Positions 1 through 10,601 of a DNA stretch of 38,868 nucleotides are shown here, in pieces (within the stretch, counting starts at the first letter, position 1; each line of letters begins with the position of its first letter). The stretch is taken from the NCBI GenBank assembly GCA_947594595.1, contig CANQEE010000004.1, positions 1 through 38,868 of the forward strand. The letters are read 5' to 3'. The DNA comes from an uncultured Bacilli bacterium. GTDB taxonomy: Bacteria > Bacillota_I > Bacilli_A > RF39 > UBA660. The position numbers and the translations under genes were made by a program. Below the pieces are notes generated by a model that worked only from the letters and a program-made list of their open reading frames with translations, searched no databases and was not told the origin of the DNA.

Positions 1-138
1 TTTTAATATCTACAAATATTTTTAAAAATGAAAAAAGTGGCAAAATTTCTTTCACCACTCCTTAATGTTTAAGAACCGAGATTTCCTTCTTTTTTTTGCA
101 AAGAAAAACAAGTATAATAAAAGAAAGAGGTGGTTAAA

Positions 139-891
139 ATGAAATTAGAAGGAAAAGTGGCTATTGTAACAGGAGGAACAAGAGGCATTGGAAAGAGCAT
201 TGTAGAAAGATTTCTAGAAGAAGGGGCGATTGTTATTCTTGGTGGAAGCCGAGTTGAAACAGCAAAAAAGGCTGAAAAAGAGTGCCTAGAAAAATATCCA
301 AATGCACAAGTTGTAGGAGTAGAAATGGAACTTACTTCCACTGAAAAAGTAGAGATGCTTATTTCTAAAATTGAAAAAGAATATGGAAAAATTGATATTT
401 TGGTCAATAATGCAGGAATTACAACTACGCAATCTATTTTAGAACTAACAGATAGTGAATTTGATCAAGTCATGCAATTAGATGTTTATGGAATTATGAG
501 AATGACAAGGGCTGTTTCAAGAGTAATGGTCAAGCAAAAAAGTGGTGGAAGTATCATCAATACAGCTTCTATGGTAGGAATTTATGGTTCTCCAAGACAA
601 CCTGCATATTCTTGTGCAAAAGCTGCAGTTCTTGGTTTTACAAAAGCTTGTGCAAAAGAATTGGGACATCAAAATATTCGTGTCAATGCAGTTGCTCCAG
701 GAGTAGTTGGAACAGATATGGTTAAAGAAAATGTAAGTGATGAAATGCTAGAAAGCTTAAAAAAAATGATTCCTCTTGAGAAAATGGCAGATCCCAAAGA
801 ATTAGCGGGCATTTATGTATATTTAGCAAGTTCCGATGCTTCTTATACAACAGGTGCTGTTATTTCAGTAGATGGGGGGTTAGTCATGTGA
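139..891 (+). CDS. SDR-family NAD(P)-dependent oxidoreductase (FabG-like)
   Basis: TGGTRGIG cofactor motif, NNAG, catalytic S...YSCAKAA, C-terminal SVDGG; RBS aaagaggtgg upstream; alternative start at 130. Confidence 0.93.
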   Translation: MKLEGKVAIVTGGTRGIGKSIVERFLEEGAIVILGGSRVETAKKAEKECLEKYPNAQVVGVEMELTSTEKVEMLISKIEKEYGKIDILVNNAGITTTQSILELTDSEFDQVMQLDVYGIMRMTRAVSRVMVKQKSGGSIINTASMVGIYGSPRQPAYSCAKAAVLGFTKACAKELGHQNIRVNAVAPGVVGTDMVKENVSDEMLESLKKMIPLEKMADPKELAGIYVYLASSDASYTTGAVISVDGGLVM

Positions 892-1517
892 AAAATCGAG
901 AAGCACTTCATCAAATTAGTTATGGAATGTATATCATTACAACTGTAGATGAAAATAAGAGAAAATATGGATGTGTTATGAATACTTTAACACAAGTTAC
1001 AACCAAAGAGATCAAAATATGTTTTCATTTGAATAAAGAAAATGAAACAACCAAACAAATTTTAAAGACAAAAAAAATAGCTATTTCTATTTTGTCTACT
1101 GAAACAGATCCAAACATTATTTCTGAATTTGGATTTCAAAGTAGTAAAGAAAAAGACAAATTTAGAAATATTTCTACTTTAGAAAGTAAAGGACTCCCTG
1201 TTTTATTAGATGCTTCTTCTTATTTAATAGGAGAAATCATTGAAACTGTCGATATGGGAAGTCATATTTCCTTTTTTGCAAAAGTCATAGAAAGCAATCT
1301 TTTAAAAGAAAAAGAGCCAATGACTTATGAGTATTATCGAAATGTATTAAAAGGAAAAACTTCAAAAAAAGCACCAACTTATCTGGAAGAACAAGAAGAA
1401 GAGGGTTGGTATGTTTGTGATGTTTGTGGTTATAGAGTCAAAGGAAAGCCAAAGGAAGATTTCATATGTCCAATTTGTGGAAGAGATGCTTCACATTTTC
1501 AAGCATCAAAAAAATGA
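888..1517 (+). CDS. Flavin reductase-like domain protein with C-terminal rubredoxin domain
   Basis: N-terminal flavin-reductase-like region (SYGMYIITT...CVMNTLTQVT), C-terminal CDVCGY...CPICG rubredoxin knuckles; GTG start overlaps the SDR stop by 4 nt. Confidence 0.85.
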   Translation: MKNREALHQISYGMYIITTVDENKRKYGCVMNTLTQVTTKEIKICFHLNKENETTKQILKTKKIAISILSTETDPNIISEFGFQSSKEKDKFRNISTLESKGLPVLLDASSYLIGEIIETVDMGSHISFFAKVIESNLLKEKEPMTYEYYRNVLKGKTSKKAPTYLEEQEEEGWYVCDVCGYRVKGKPKEDFICPICGRDASHFQASKK

Positions 1518-1537
1518 AAAAAAAGATTAAATTTTTT

Positions 1538-2167
1538 TCATTCCATAATTCTTCCTATTCGATAGCGAATAGAATCTTTATCTATTTGTTTACTAGCTTC
1601 AAGTCCTCTATATTGAAAGAATTCAGAAGTTGAAGTCTCTTCCTTCTGATTTTCTGTTTTTTCAATATTGGATAAAATTTGTTCTATTTCATCTTGCCCT
1701 AAATTTTTATTATTTGCTTGAAAAAGACAGTAAAGTAAACTTTTCATTTCTTCTTGATTCTCATAATCCGTTGAAAAAAGAAGTGCTGACATTTGTAAGG
1801 TCTCTTTAGACTGACTAGCAAGTTTTTTGACAGGTTCTATATAAAGACGAATCTTATCATCCAACGTATAAATATAGGTATTAGACTGTCTTTGAAATTG
1901 TTTTTTTACTTGATAGGGAAGAGAGTGTTCTTTTAATATTTGATTAAATTGTTGTAGAAAAGATTCAATAGAAATTGGTTGAATGGTTTCTAAATTATCT
2001 AAAAGACTATGAGTTTGAGTTGAATTTGAATTTTTGTTACTCAAATCCATGATTTTGGTAGTTAGATAAGAAGTACCAAAATAAAGTGGGATTCCTAAAA
2101 GGATAATGAAAATAAGTCCCTTCCAAATTGTTTTTTTGGAAGTTTTTTCTTTCTTTTTATAAGACAT
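1538..2167 (-). CDS. Hypothetical membrane-anchored protein
   Basis: Long ORF, Lys-rich N-terminus then one TM segment (WKGLIFIILLGIPLYFGTSYL); no recognised domain. Confidence 0.7.
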   Translation of the reverse strand: MSYKKKEKTSKKTIWKGLIFIILLGIPLYFGTSYLTTKIMDLSNKNSNSTQTHSLLDNLETIQPISIESFLQQFNQILKEHSLPYQVKKQFQRQSNTYIYTLDDKIRLYIEPVKKLASQSKETLQMSALLFSTDYENQEEMKSLLYCLFQANNKNLGQDEIEQILSNIEKTENQKEETSTSEFFQYRGLEASKQIDKDSIRYRIGRIME

Positions 2168-2247
2168 ATGATATCACCTGTAAGTAGTGTATCATGTTTT
2201 CTTTAAATACAAAAGAATGTTTTTGTGAAAGAGTAAAAAAAAGAGAT

Positions 2248-2634
2248 CTAGTCTCTTTCACTGAATGATTTTATAATGTGACCATCTTTTGCGTTAATAT
2301 AATACTCATAATCAAGATAGTTATAATCGAAATTTACTTCATATACATCGTCGTTATATTTTCTTTCCAATTCTACCTCTAAATCATAAACATCATTTTT
2401 TGTTAGACCAATATCCTTTAAGGCAATATCAATGGCTTCTTCTTTTGTGATAAACTGATTATTCAAAGAAGGACTAGAACTTTGCTCATTGCTTTCTAAA
2501 GAAGGACTTTTTTCATATTTTTCATCCAAATATTCATTTTTCATGAATAATACAATACAACAAAGAAGTAAAATTACAATGATACTAATCAACACAATTA
2601 TCAAGACATTTGTCTTCTTTTTTTCCATTTTCAA
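2248..2634 (-). CDS. PepSY-domain-like membrane-anchored protein
   Basis: N-terminal TM; ITKEEAIDIALKDIGL...VYEVNFDYNYLDYEYYINAKDGHIIK typical of PepSY domains. Confidence 0.8.
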   Translation of the reverse strand: MKMEKKKTNVLIIVLISIIVILLLCCIVLFMKNEYLDEKYEKSPSLESNEQSSSPSLNNQFITKEEAIDIALKDIGLTKNDVYDLEVELERKYNDDVYEVNFDYNYLDYEYYINAKDGHIIKSFSERD

Positions 2635-2746
2635 AATAGCGCCTCCTTTGTAATTGTATCATGTGTAGTAGGAGTTCGTAAATGGATTTAGAAAGAATAG
2701 AAAAAAATTTGTAGGAACACATAAAATATTCTAGGAGGTATTCTAG

Positions 2747-3622
2747 ATGGAATCATGTTATAAGAAGGAAGATTGTTTCAAAATGCAAAAGAACAATCAA
2801 CTGAATTGTATGAAGGTAGTACCAATTCCAGGTCCAACGGGTCCGAAAGGAAGTCCAGGAAGTACTATTTTAGGGAGTTATTCACAAGAAGAGGAGTTAA
2901 GAAAAGAACACCCTATAGGAAAAGAGGGGGATGCTTATCTTGTTGAAGGAAATCTTTATACTTGGCTTTCTAAAATTCAAGATTGGAAAAATGTTGGAAA
3001 TCTTCGTGGACCACAAGGAGAAAGGGGACCAACAGGCCTTCCTGGAGCTACGGGAAAACAAGGACCAACGGGTCTTCCTGGATCTCCTGGAAAACAAGGA
3101 CCGACAGGACCTAAAGGAGAGAATGGATCTTCTTCACTTTCTACTGCTTTTTTTCAGACAACTTCTATGGATTTAAAAGAGGAGAGTTATTTAGTAGAGT
3201 CTCTTTCTAATCTTCCCCTTGCTACAAAAGTAATCGATACACACTCTGATTTTTATATCAATAGTCAAAATAATACCATTACCTTTTTTAAGGCAGGAGT
3301 ATATCGAGTAGATTTTACAGCAGTAGTTCGTCCAGATCCATCTCTTGATTTGAAAGAGAAAAAGCTTCTTTCTATAGGCCTTAAAAAAGTAGGAGAAAAA
3401 ACAGTTTATATAACAACATCTACTTGGGTTTCTACCACAGATCCTATAGTTCTTGTAGGACAAGGAATTTTAAATTTTCCTCATGATAAAGAATGGATTG
3501 AACTATCAAATTTAGGAAAAGAATCTATTTTAGTTGAAAGTCCCAAGACTTCCCTTCTTGCGATCGAATCTTCTTGTCCTTCTTCTGTTGTTACCATTAT
3601 GATTCAAAAAATAAAGGAATGA
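2747..3622 (+). CDS. Collagen-like repeat protein (GPTGPKG / GLPGATGKQGPTG) with globular C-terminal beta domain
   Basis: GXY triplet runs; RBS aggaggt at 2733; C-terminal region resembles BclA/C1q-like trimerising domains. Confidence 0.85.
   Translation: MESCYKKEDCFKMQKNNQLNCMKVVPIPGPTGPKGSPGSTILGSYSQEEELRKEHPIGKEGDAYLVEGNLYTWLSKIQDWKNVGNLRGPQGERGPTGLPGATGKQGPTGLPGSPGKQGPTGPKGENGSSSLSTAFFQTTSMDLKEESYLVESLSNLPLATKVIDTHSDFYINSQNNTITFFKAGVYRVDFTAVVRPDPSLDLKEKKLLSIGLKKVGEKTVYITTSTWVSTTDPIVLVGQGILNFPHDKEWIELSNLGKESILVESPKTSLLAIESSCPSSVVTIMIQKIKE
3026..3097 (+). repeat. Two imperfect 36-nt tandem units encoding GPTGLPGxxGKQ
   Basis: ggaccaacaggccttcctggagctacgggaaaacaa followed by ggaccaacgggtcttcctggatctcctggaaaacaa. 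Confidence 0.85.
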
Positions 3623-3713
3623 AAATCTTTTTTATCTTGTAATGTTTGGTTTAAAAGCCAAAAAAAATATGATATAATCGTAGACAGATCAATTATTGCA
3701 GGGGAGGAGTCTT

Positions 3714-5453
3714 ATGGAAAATCAAAACATAATCAATGAGATTCGTAAAAAAGTTGATATTGTTGATATTATTGGAGAAAGAATTCCCCTTGTTGCTCGT
3801 GGAAAAAATTACTTTGGAGTCTGTCCTTTTCATGAAGATACCAATCCCTCTATGAGTGTTTCTCGTGAAAAACAAATTTTTACTTGTTTTTCTTGTCATG
3901 CGACAGGAAATGTTTTTACTTTCCTACAAAATTATGAGCATATCTCCTTTGGTGAAGCACTAAAGCTTCTTGCAGATAAAACAGGAATTGAATTAAAAGG
4001 ATATTCACATCCAAAACAAAAAGATCCTTATGAGAAATGGTATCAAATCTATGAATTTGCCAATAAATATTATCAAAATAATCTTCAGACTGTAATGGGG
4101 AAAGATGCAAGAGAATATCTTAGAAAACGAGGACTTAAAGAAGAAATTATTAAAGAGTTTGGAATTGGGCTTTCCCTAGATAAAAAAGATGATTTGACAA
4201 GCTTACTTCTTAAGAAAAAATATGATCTTTCCCTTTTAAATCAAGTTGGGCTTTCTCTATCTGAAAAGGATATTTATCACAATCGAATTATGTTTCCTAT
4301 TTTTGATCTTTCTGGAAGATGTGTTGCTTTTAGTGGACGTATTTATGATCAAAAGGAAGAAAGTAAGTATATCAATACCAAAGAGACTCCAATTTTCAAA
4401 AAAGGAACCATCCTCTATCACTATCATATAGCAAAAGAGGAAGCAAGAATAAAAAAACAAGTGATTTTGATGGAAGGTTTTATGGATGTGATTCGTGCAT
4501 CTACCATAGGATATCGAAATACAATTGCTTTAATGGGAACTGCTCTTACAAAAGATCACATTCAAGCTATAAAACGTCTTTCTAATCATGTTCTTCTATG
4601 TTTAGATGGAGATGGTCCTGGAAGAAAAGCAACTTTAACAATTGGTGAAATGTTAGAAGAAGCAGGGTTTCATGTCAAAGTAATTCTCTTAAAAGATGGA
4701 GAAGATCCAGATAGTTTTATTTTAAAATACGGGAAAGAATCTTTTGATTCTCTAATCAATCAAGCAGTTTATTTTCGAGATTTTAAAATTGATGTTTTAA
4801 AAGAGGGTGTTAATTTTGAAAGTGATTCTGAAACGGCAGAGTATATTCACTCAGTTTTAAAAGAGACGATTAAGATAGAGGATGAGATTCGAAGAGAGAT
4901 CATTTTAAAAAAACTTGCAAAAACGTGTGAAATAGGTTATAATACCCTAGAAAAAAGGTTTCAGGAGTTAGAGAAAGAAGAAGGAATCAAAGAAGAAAAG
5001 AAGATTTTGCCCGAAGAAAAGAAAACAGGGAAAAAAAATAAATATCAAAAAGCACAGGATGCAATTTTTTCCATTATGCTCGATGCAAACTGGACCATTG
5101 AGGAAGTAGAAAAAGCACATCTTGTCTTCCAAGATGTAGAAAGTAGAATGCTGCAGAGCGAATTGTTCTATTATTATAAAAAATATGGAGAAGTCAATTA
5201 TGCAGATTTCTATACTTACTTAGAAGACAAGAAAGATTTGTTAGCACTTTTTTCAAAACTCGATTTACAAACAGATTTTAAAAACATTACAAAGGAAGAA
5301 TTATATGATTATTTTACAGTGATGAAAGAATCTGTAACACAGCAAGAAATTAAGCGATTAAAAAAGAAAATGGCCGAAGAAAAAGATCCAAAAGTACAAG
5401 CAGCTATTGGCACAAAAATTTTAAATTTGAGAAGGGGAGAAGAAGAATGGTAG
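3714..5453 (+). CDS. dnaG: DNA primase
   Basis: N-terminal [30 protein letters not shown] zinc-binding domain, TOPRIM ([22 protein letters not shown]); RBS ggggagg before ATG 3714; upstream of rpoD. Confidence 0.97.
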   Translation: MENQNIINEIRKKVDIVDIIGERIPLVARGKNYFGVCPFHEDTNPSMSVSREKQIFTCFSCHATGNVFTFLQNYEHISFGEALKLLADKTGIELKGYSHPKQKDPYEKWYQIYEFANKYYQNNLQTVMGKDAREYLRKRGLKEEIIKEFGIGLSLDKKDDLTSLLLKKKYDLSLLNQVGLSLSEKDIYHNRIMFPIFDLSGRCVAFSGRIYDQKEESKYINTKETPIFKKGTILYHYHIAKEEARIKKQVILMEGFMDVIRASTIGYRNTIALMGTALTKDHIQAIKRLSNHVLLCLDGDGPGRKATLTIGEMLEEAGFHVKVILLKDGEDPDSFILKYGKESFDSLINQAVYFRDFKIDVLKEGVNFESDSETAEYIHSVLKETIKIEDEIRREIILKKLAKTCEIGYNTLEKRFQELEKEEGIKEEKKILPEEKKTGKKNKYQKAQDAIFSIMLDANWTIEEVEKAHLVFQDVESRMLQSELFYYYKKYGEVNYADFYTYLEDKKDLLALFSKLDLQTDFKNITKEELYDYFTVMKESVTQQEIKRLKKKMAEEKDPKVQAAIGTKILNLRRGEEEW

Positions 5454-6541
5454 AAGAGATCAAAACAATTGAAGAAAGAAAGAAAAGACTAATTACATTA
5501 GGAAAAAAACAAGGATTTATTACTTATGAACAATTGGCAGATGAATTAAAAGGTTTAGAAATTGATAGTGATACCTTAGATGAGTTATATAATAGTTTTG
5601 TTCAAGAAGGAATTGAAATTGTTAGTGAAGATGCTTCTGATGGAGAAGCTTCTGGAGAACAGATTACAGTTGATACAAAAGTAGAAGATTTAACACTTTC
5701 AAAAGATATTAAAATCAATGATCCCGTTCGTATGTATTTAAAAGAAATTGGACGAATCAATTTGCTTACAAGTGATGAAGAATTTGAATATGCTTGTCGT
5801 GCAGAAGAAGGGGATGAGGAAGCCAAAAGAATTTTAGCTGAGTCTAACCTTCGATTGGTAGTATCGATTGCAAAACGTTATGTAGGACGAGGAATGCTTT
5901 TCCTTGATCTTATTCAAGAAGGAAATATTGGATTGATGAAAGCAGTAGAAAAATTTGATCCAAGAAAAGGATATAAGTTTTCTACCTATGCGACTTGGTG
6001 GATAAGACAAGCCATTACAAGAGCAATTGCAGATCAAGCAAGAACGATTCGAGTTCCTGTTCATATGGTAGAAACAATCAATAAACTTGCTCGTGTTCAA
6101 AGACAATTAACTCAGGAGTTAAACAGGGAACCTACCGATGAAGAAATAGCAAAACGGTTAGGAATCACTGTTGAAAAAGTTCGTGAAGTTTATAAAATTA
6201 GTCAAGATCCTGTCTCTTTAGAAACTCCTATTGGAGAAGAAGATGACTCTCATTTAGGAGATTTTATCCGAGATGAGAGAACGATGGGACCAGAAGAGTA
6301 TGCTACTGTTGAAATGTTAAAAGAAGAATTAGCAGGTGTTTTGCTTACTTTAACAGATCGAGAAGAAAAAGTTCTTCGTCTTCGATTTGGACTTGATGAT
6401 GGACAATGTAGAACCCTAGAAGAAGTAGGACAAATTTTTGGAGTAACTAGGGAAAGAATTCGGCAAATCGAAGCAAAAGCTTTAAGAAAATTACGTCATC
6501 CATCTCGCTCTAGAAAGTTAAAGGACTTTTTGACAGACTAA
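5447..6541 (+). CDS. rpoD: Primary RNA polymerase sigma factor
   Basis: [74 protein letters not shown]. Confidence 0.98.
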   Translation: MVEEIKTIEERKKRLITLGKKQGFITYEQLADELKGLEIDSDTLDELYNSFVQEGIEIVSEDASDGEASGEQITVDTKVEDLTLSKDIKINDPVRMYLKEIGRINLLTSDEEFEYACRAEEGDEEAKRILAESNLRLVVSIAKRYVGRGMLFLDLIQEGNIGLMKAVEKFDPRKGYKFSTYATWWIRQAITRAIADQARTIRVPVHMVETINKLARVQRQLTQELNREPTDEEIAKRLGITVEKVREVYKISQDPVSLETPIGEEDDSHLGDFIRDERTMGPEEYATVEMLKEELAGVLLTLTDREEKVLRLRFGLDDGQCRTLEEVGQIFGVTRERIRQIEAKALRKLRHPSRSRKLKDFLTD

Positions 6542-7209
6542 TGAACGAGCGATTAAAGAAAATGGCAGACCTCATTGATCGTGAGGCCTTTTCACTTGAT
6601 ATTGGTTGTGATCATGCAAAATTAGATATTTATCTTGTTCAAGTAAAAAAGCACAAAAAGGTTGCAGCTTCTGATAACAAAGAAGGACCTTTAGAAAAAG
6701 CTAGAGAAAATATCAAAGAAGCAAACTGCGAAGGAAAGATAAAACTCTTATTAGGCGATGGATTGGATGTATATCAAGAAGGAGTTGATACTTTAATTCT
6801 TTCTGGAATGGGAGGATATCAAATAATCAATATTTTGAAAAAAGGAAAGAAAGTTCTTCCCAAGATCAAAACACTCTTAATATCCCCTAATAACTTTCAT
6901 CCAAAGGTTCGAAAAGAAGTTTCTAAATTAGGATACAAAATAGTAGATGAATATTTAATTCAAGAGAAAAAAGTAATTTATACGATTTTAAAATTTGAAA
7001 AGGGAAAAAGAAAACTTTCTAAACAAGATCTTCTTTTTGGCCCTGTTTTGAGAGAAAAAAAAGAATCTATTTTTATAGAACAATTAAAAAGAGAACAAAA
7101 AGCAAGGGAAATTCTTTTGAATTTAATGCCTAAAAATTTGTATCAAAAAAGACAAAAAACAAAGAAAGAAATCAAATGGATTGCAAAAGAATTGAAAAAG
7201 TTCCAATAA
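6541..7209 (+). CDS. trmK: tRNA (adenine(22)-N(1))-methyltransferase, TrmK family
   Basis: SLDIGCDHAKLDIYLV, ASDNKEGPLEKARENI, LLGDGLDV, LSGMGGYQI; directly downstream of rpoD. Confidence 0.9.
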   Translation: MNERLKKMADLIDREAFSLDIGCDHAKLDIYLVQVKKHKKVAASDNKEGPLEKARENIKEANCEGKIKLLLGDGLDVYQEGVDTLILSGMGGYQIINILKKGKKVLPKIKTLLISPNNFHPKVRKEVSKLGYKIVDEYLIQEKKVIYTILKFEKGKRKLSKQDLLFGPVLREKKESIFIEQLKREQKAREILLNLMPKNLYQKRQKTKKEIKWIAKELKKFQ

Positions 7210-7239
7210 AAAAGTTCCAACTTTTCTTGGAACTTTTTT
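7208..7239. terminator. Bidirectional intrinsic terminator between convergent trmK and LCP genes
   Basis: AAAAAAGTTCCAA-cttttc-TTGGAACTTTTTT. Confidence 0.85.
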
Positions 7240-9193
7240 ATTCTGTTGGAAAACTTTCTTGATCTTCCACTTCTTCTTCAGGTTCTACTGGAATTTCTTC
7301 CTCTTCACTTTCTTCTTTTTTGCTTTCTTCCTCTTTGGTATCATTTTTATTTTCTTTTTCTTTCACAGAAGAATCTGTATCAGCACTTCCAATCGTTAAA
7401 GTTACTGAACCAATTAAATCTACCCGTTTTCCAGCCCCATAATTTTGACTACAAACAATTCCACTTTTACAAGAGCCTCCCTGTTTGAAGACTACTTTAA
7501 TTCCATGACTTGCTGCATAACTACTAGCAGTAGCTTGTGTATCTCCTGTGAAATCAGGAAGGAGAGTATAGGTATAACTTCTTTTATAAGGACCATATCC
7601 AATCGTTGGAATTTCGTAAGGCTCGTTAATAGAAAAGGAAAAAGTTTTATCAATTTCTATGTCTTCAATTTCTAGATTTTGTTTCATAGCAGTTACAACG
7701 TCATTACGACTTTCTTTATTAGGAACATAATTCCAAAGCATCATTGTTGTTGCAATATATTCATTTAAAATCGTCTGTCCTGTTCCTTGAAGATAGAGTT
7801 GTTGAATATTGATTAGGTTTCCATCTTCTCGGTCTAAATTTCTTTTTAATAGATCTTTTGCGATGTTATAGAATGATAAGATTTGATCGGTTGTAAAATT
7901 CGTATCAAAATTATTAGAGATCGTTTGAATAACATCCATTAGTTGACCTACATTTCGAAGAGATTTGATTTGATTGACAATTCCTTGTAAGACAACTTGT
8001 TGATTAAGACCACGATCCAAATCTCCATTTGCAAGTTGTTTTCTATTTCTTGCAAGAACAAGGGCTTGTTCTCCTGATAAATGTTGTAGTCCTTCTTGAA
8101 TACAAACTTGACCTTCACGATTAGAATTATCTGTACAAAGATTTGCAGGAACTTCTACATCAATTCCCCCTAAAGTATCTACTAAACTTACAATTCCTTT
8201 AAAGTTGATCTTTGCGTAATAGTCGATTGTTACATCAAAGTAATTTTCAATTGTCTTCATCATACAATCTGTTCCATAGGCAGCTGCATGTGTAATTTTA
8301 TTTTCTACTTTATTTGGAAAACAAGAAATTGGAACATAGCTATCTCTTGGAATAGAAAGCATAGTAGCATTTAAGGTTTTTGGATTAAAAGTAACAAGAA
8401 TTAAGGCATCTCCATTCGCAGCAACTCCTTCAATTCCTTCTTGTTCAGAATCAACTCCCATCAAAAGGACTGTAAAAGGATTTTCTAAAGATTTATTCGT
8501 AGAAGCAGTCTCATAACTAGAAGTTTCTTTCTTTAACATTTTTTTACTTTTTGAATAAATAATCTTTGTATCTGTTCCAATTTCTTCAAATCCTGTTGTA
8601 CTACGGAACATGTCTACATAATTTTTTGGAACAAATACAGCATCTACTTCTTTGATATAAAGACTTTGAAGAAGAGAAAGATAACTATCAGAAGAAAGAA
8701 TTTCATTTTTCTCCTCTAAATTTTGTTCTTGAATTATTTTTTTTGCAAGTTGATATCCTTCAATGGAATCTTTATCCTTTAACATTCCAATTTTTAAATT
8801 TTTTACATCTTGAATTTTTTCTACATTACTTTCTTTTAATACGACAAGACTCGATGTATAAGTAACAGTTTTTTTATTCATTCCACTAATGGTTCCATAA
8901 ACATACATGATTCCAAGAGAAAGTGCAAGATTCAAAAGAAAATAGAACAAAAGGAGCCCTGTTAATAATTTTGCTTTTCTATTTTTCTTTTTCATTTTTA
9001 GTCGAACTTTCAAAAGAAAAATTAGGTCGATTAAAACAAAAACAGCAATTAAAATCGCTCGAAGTCCTGTCTCAATAGGACCTAATAAAAGAATATTATA
9101 AATTAAAAATATATTGCTACAGATTGCAAGGAGGAAAAGTAGAAGGATTCCTATCATTTTCGTTCCTTTGGGATTTTCTTTCTGTTTACTCAT
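7238..9193 (-). CDS. LytR-CpsA-Psr (LCP) family protein with N-terminal SBP-like region and C-terminal PASTA-like domain
   Basis: LLMGVDSEQ...NGDALILVTFNPKTLNATMLSIPRDSYVPI, KITHAAAYG, GGIDVEVP, ALVLARNR; extra region KIGMLKDKDSIEGYQLAKKII...EVDAVFVP; PASTA-like LPDFTGDTQATASSYAASHGI. Confidence 0.92.
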   Translation of the reverse strand: MSKQKENPKGTKMIGILLLFLLAICSNIFLIYNILLLGPIETGLRAILIAVFVLIDLIFLLKVRLKMKKKNRKAKLLTGLLLFYFLLNLALSLGIMYVYGTISGMNKKTVTYTSSLVVLKESNVEKIQDVKNLKIGMLKDKDSIEGYQLAKKIIQEQNLEEKNEILSSDSYLSLLQSLYIKEVDAVFVPKNYVDMFRSTTGFEEIGTDTKIIYSKSKKMLKKETSSYETASTNKSLENPFTVLLMGVDSEQEGIEGVAANGDALILVTFNPKTLNATMLSIPRDSYVPISCFPNKVENKITHAAAYGTDCMMKTIENYFDVTIDYYAKINFKGIVSLVDTLGGIDVEVPANLCTDNSNREGQVCIQEGLQHLSGEQALVLARNRKQLANGDLDRGLNQQVVLQGIVNQIKSLRNVGQLMDVIQTISNNFDTNFTTDQILSFYNIAKDLLKRNLDREDGNLINIQQLYLQGTGQTILNEYIATTMMLWNYVPNKESRNDVVTAMKQNLEIEDIEIDKTFSFSINEPYEIPTIGYGPYKRSYTYTLLPDFTGDTQATASSYAASHGIKVVFKQGGSCKSGIVCSQNYGAGKRVDLIGSVTLTIGSADTDSSVKEKENKNDTKEEESKKEESEEEEIPVEPEEEVEDQESFPTE

Positions 9194-9350
9194 ATTTTGA
9201 CCTCCTCATATCTTTTATTATTATATCTAAAAAGAAAGTATTTTACAAATAAAATCCTAAGTTCTAAAAATCTTCGTCAAGTCGATGTCAATTAAAAAAG
9301 TAGGTAGGAAGTTTTGAAAATGTTTGTTATAATAAAAAGGAGGTGAAAAG

Positions 9351-10601
9351 ATGGAAAAGAAAACTCTTGAAAAGCTTTGTAACACCTTTTTATATATAGG
9401 ACCTTTTTTAGATATCCTTACTGCTTGGATGATCCATCAATTCCATCTTTCTTTTACGATTGGCATTTTTGTAAGATTTTTTTACTGTATCTTTCTAATT
9501 GGTTATCTATTGACAGTCAAAGAAGGCAAAAAAGAAAAGAAAAGAACTTTGGTGGGAATAGGAATTTTTTTCCTTTATTTTCTAATTTTTCTTTGGGTAA
9601 CTTGTAGAAATCAAGGATTTGAAGAAATTTTTATAGAAGCAAAATCTTGTTTAAGAAGTTTTTATTTTCCTCTTCTTTTATGGACTCTTTACAAAATTCA
9701 AAAAAATAAAAAGATTGCTCTTTCTAGAGAAAGTTTTTCAAAAATTTATTTTTTATATCTTCTTTTTATTTTTGTTCCTAATTTTTTAGGAATAGGATTC
9801 GATAGTTATGAGGTTACAAAGACAGGAAAAATAGGTTTTTTTAATAGCGCAAATGAAGTAAGTGCTATCTTATCTATTTTAATGCCATTTTATCTTACAA
9901 AATTATATCAAGATCATCAAGTTTGGAAAACTGTCCTTGGAGTTTTTTTACTTGTCTTTGTTCTTCTTACCATTGGAACAAAAGGTCCCTTCCTTAGTCT
10001 TGGAGTTTGTCTTTTCCTTTTCCTTCTAATAGGAATAAAAAAATGGATTCAGGAAAAAGCATATCGAAAAATAGGAATTTGTTTGATAGGACTTCTTTTC
10101 CTTTTTACTTTTCTTCCTCTTTTTCTTCCTAAAACGACCTTTTATAAAAATATTCAAGTTCATTTAGATTTTTTAAAGGTAGATTCTATTCCTGAAGTAT
10201 TAAAAGATCCTCATTTAATTGATCACTTTATCTTTAGTTCTAGAATTACTTTTTGGTATCGAACACAAAAAATCTATCAATCAAGCTCTTTTCAAGAAAA
10301 ATTATTTGGGTTAGGATATTCTTATAAGGAAGAAGAAAGCAAATTGATTGAAATGGATCCTATAGATGTATTTTATCGACATGGAATCATAGGATTTCTT
10401 CTTTACTTTGGATTTGTTTGGATCGTTTTAAAAAATATTTTTAAAGAAAAAAAAGGATCTTTTTCCTCCACTGAAAAGATAAGTTTTTTCCTAATTCTTC
10501 TTTTAAGTTTCTTTACAGGACATATCCTACTTGCCCCATCGGTTTCTATCTTTGTTGTTTATCTTTTTCTTTCTAGTTCTAAAAAAGAGGTGATTCTATG
10601 A
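9351..10601 (+). CDS. O-antigen ligase / polymerase-like polytopic membrane protein
   Basis: Many TM segments, GTKGPFLSLGV, DVFYRHGIIGFLLYFGF; adjacent glycosyltransferase. Confidence 0.8.
   Translation: MEKKTLEKLCNTFLYIGPFLDILTAWMIHQFHLSFTIGIFVRFFYCIFLIGYLLTVKEGKKEKKRTLVGIGIFFLYFLIFLWVTCRNQGFEEIFIEAKSCLRSFYFPLLLWTLYKIQKNKKIALSRESFSKIYFLYLLFIFVPNFLGIGFDSYEVTKTGKIGFFNSANEVSAILSILMPFYLTKLYQDHQVWKTVLGVFLLVFVLLTIGTKGPFLSLGVCLFLFLLIGIKKWIQEKAYRKIGICLIGLLFLFTFLPLFLPKTTFYKNIQVHLDFLKVDSIPEVLKDPHLIDHFIFSSRITFWYRTQKIYQSSSFQEKLFGLGYSYKEEESKLIEMDPIDVFYRHGIIGFLLYFGFVWIVLKNIFKEKKGSFSSTEKISFFLILLLSFFTGHILLAPSVSIFVVYLFLSSSKKEVIL

Noticed and set aside
1-70. Possible terminator AGTGG...CCACT at the left edge
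   Set aside because: Short stem, large loop and no clear T-tract; upstream gene not in window.
69-407. Antisense ORF opposite the SDR gene, and similar antisense/out-of-frame ORFs (e.g. 2897-3097, 5834-6106, 13012-13302, 37736-37960)
   Set aside because: They lie opposite strongly conserved coding genes, with low-complexity compositions and no family motifs; byproducts of codon bias.
1510-1545. Possible bidirectional terminator TGAAAAAAAAGATTAAATTTTTTTCA
   Set aside because: Purely A/T stem with almost no GC pairs; too weak to call confidently.
2720-2728. CATAAAATA resembling a SigE/SigK -10 upstream of the collagen-like gene
   Set aside because: The implied start site would fall in the RBS (2733-2739), and no matching -35 is at the right spacing.
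3026-3097. 36-nt repeats as a possible CRISPR-like array
   Set aside because: They are direct tandem units with no spacers, in frame with collagen GXY triplets.
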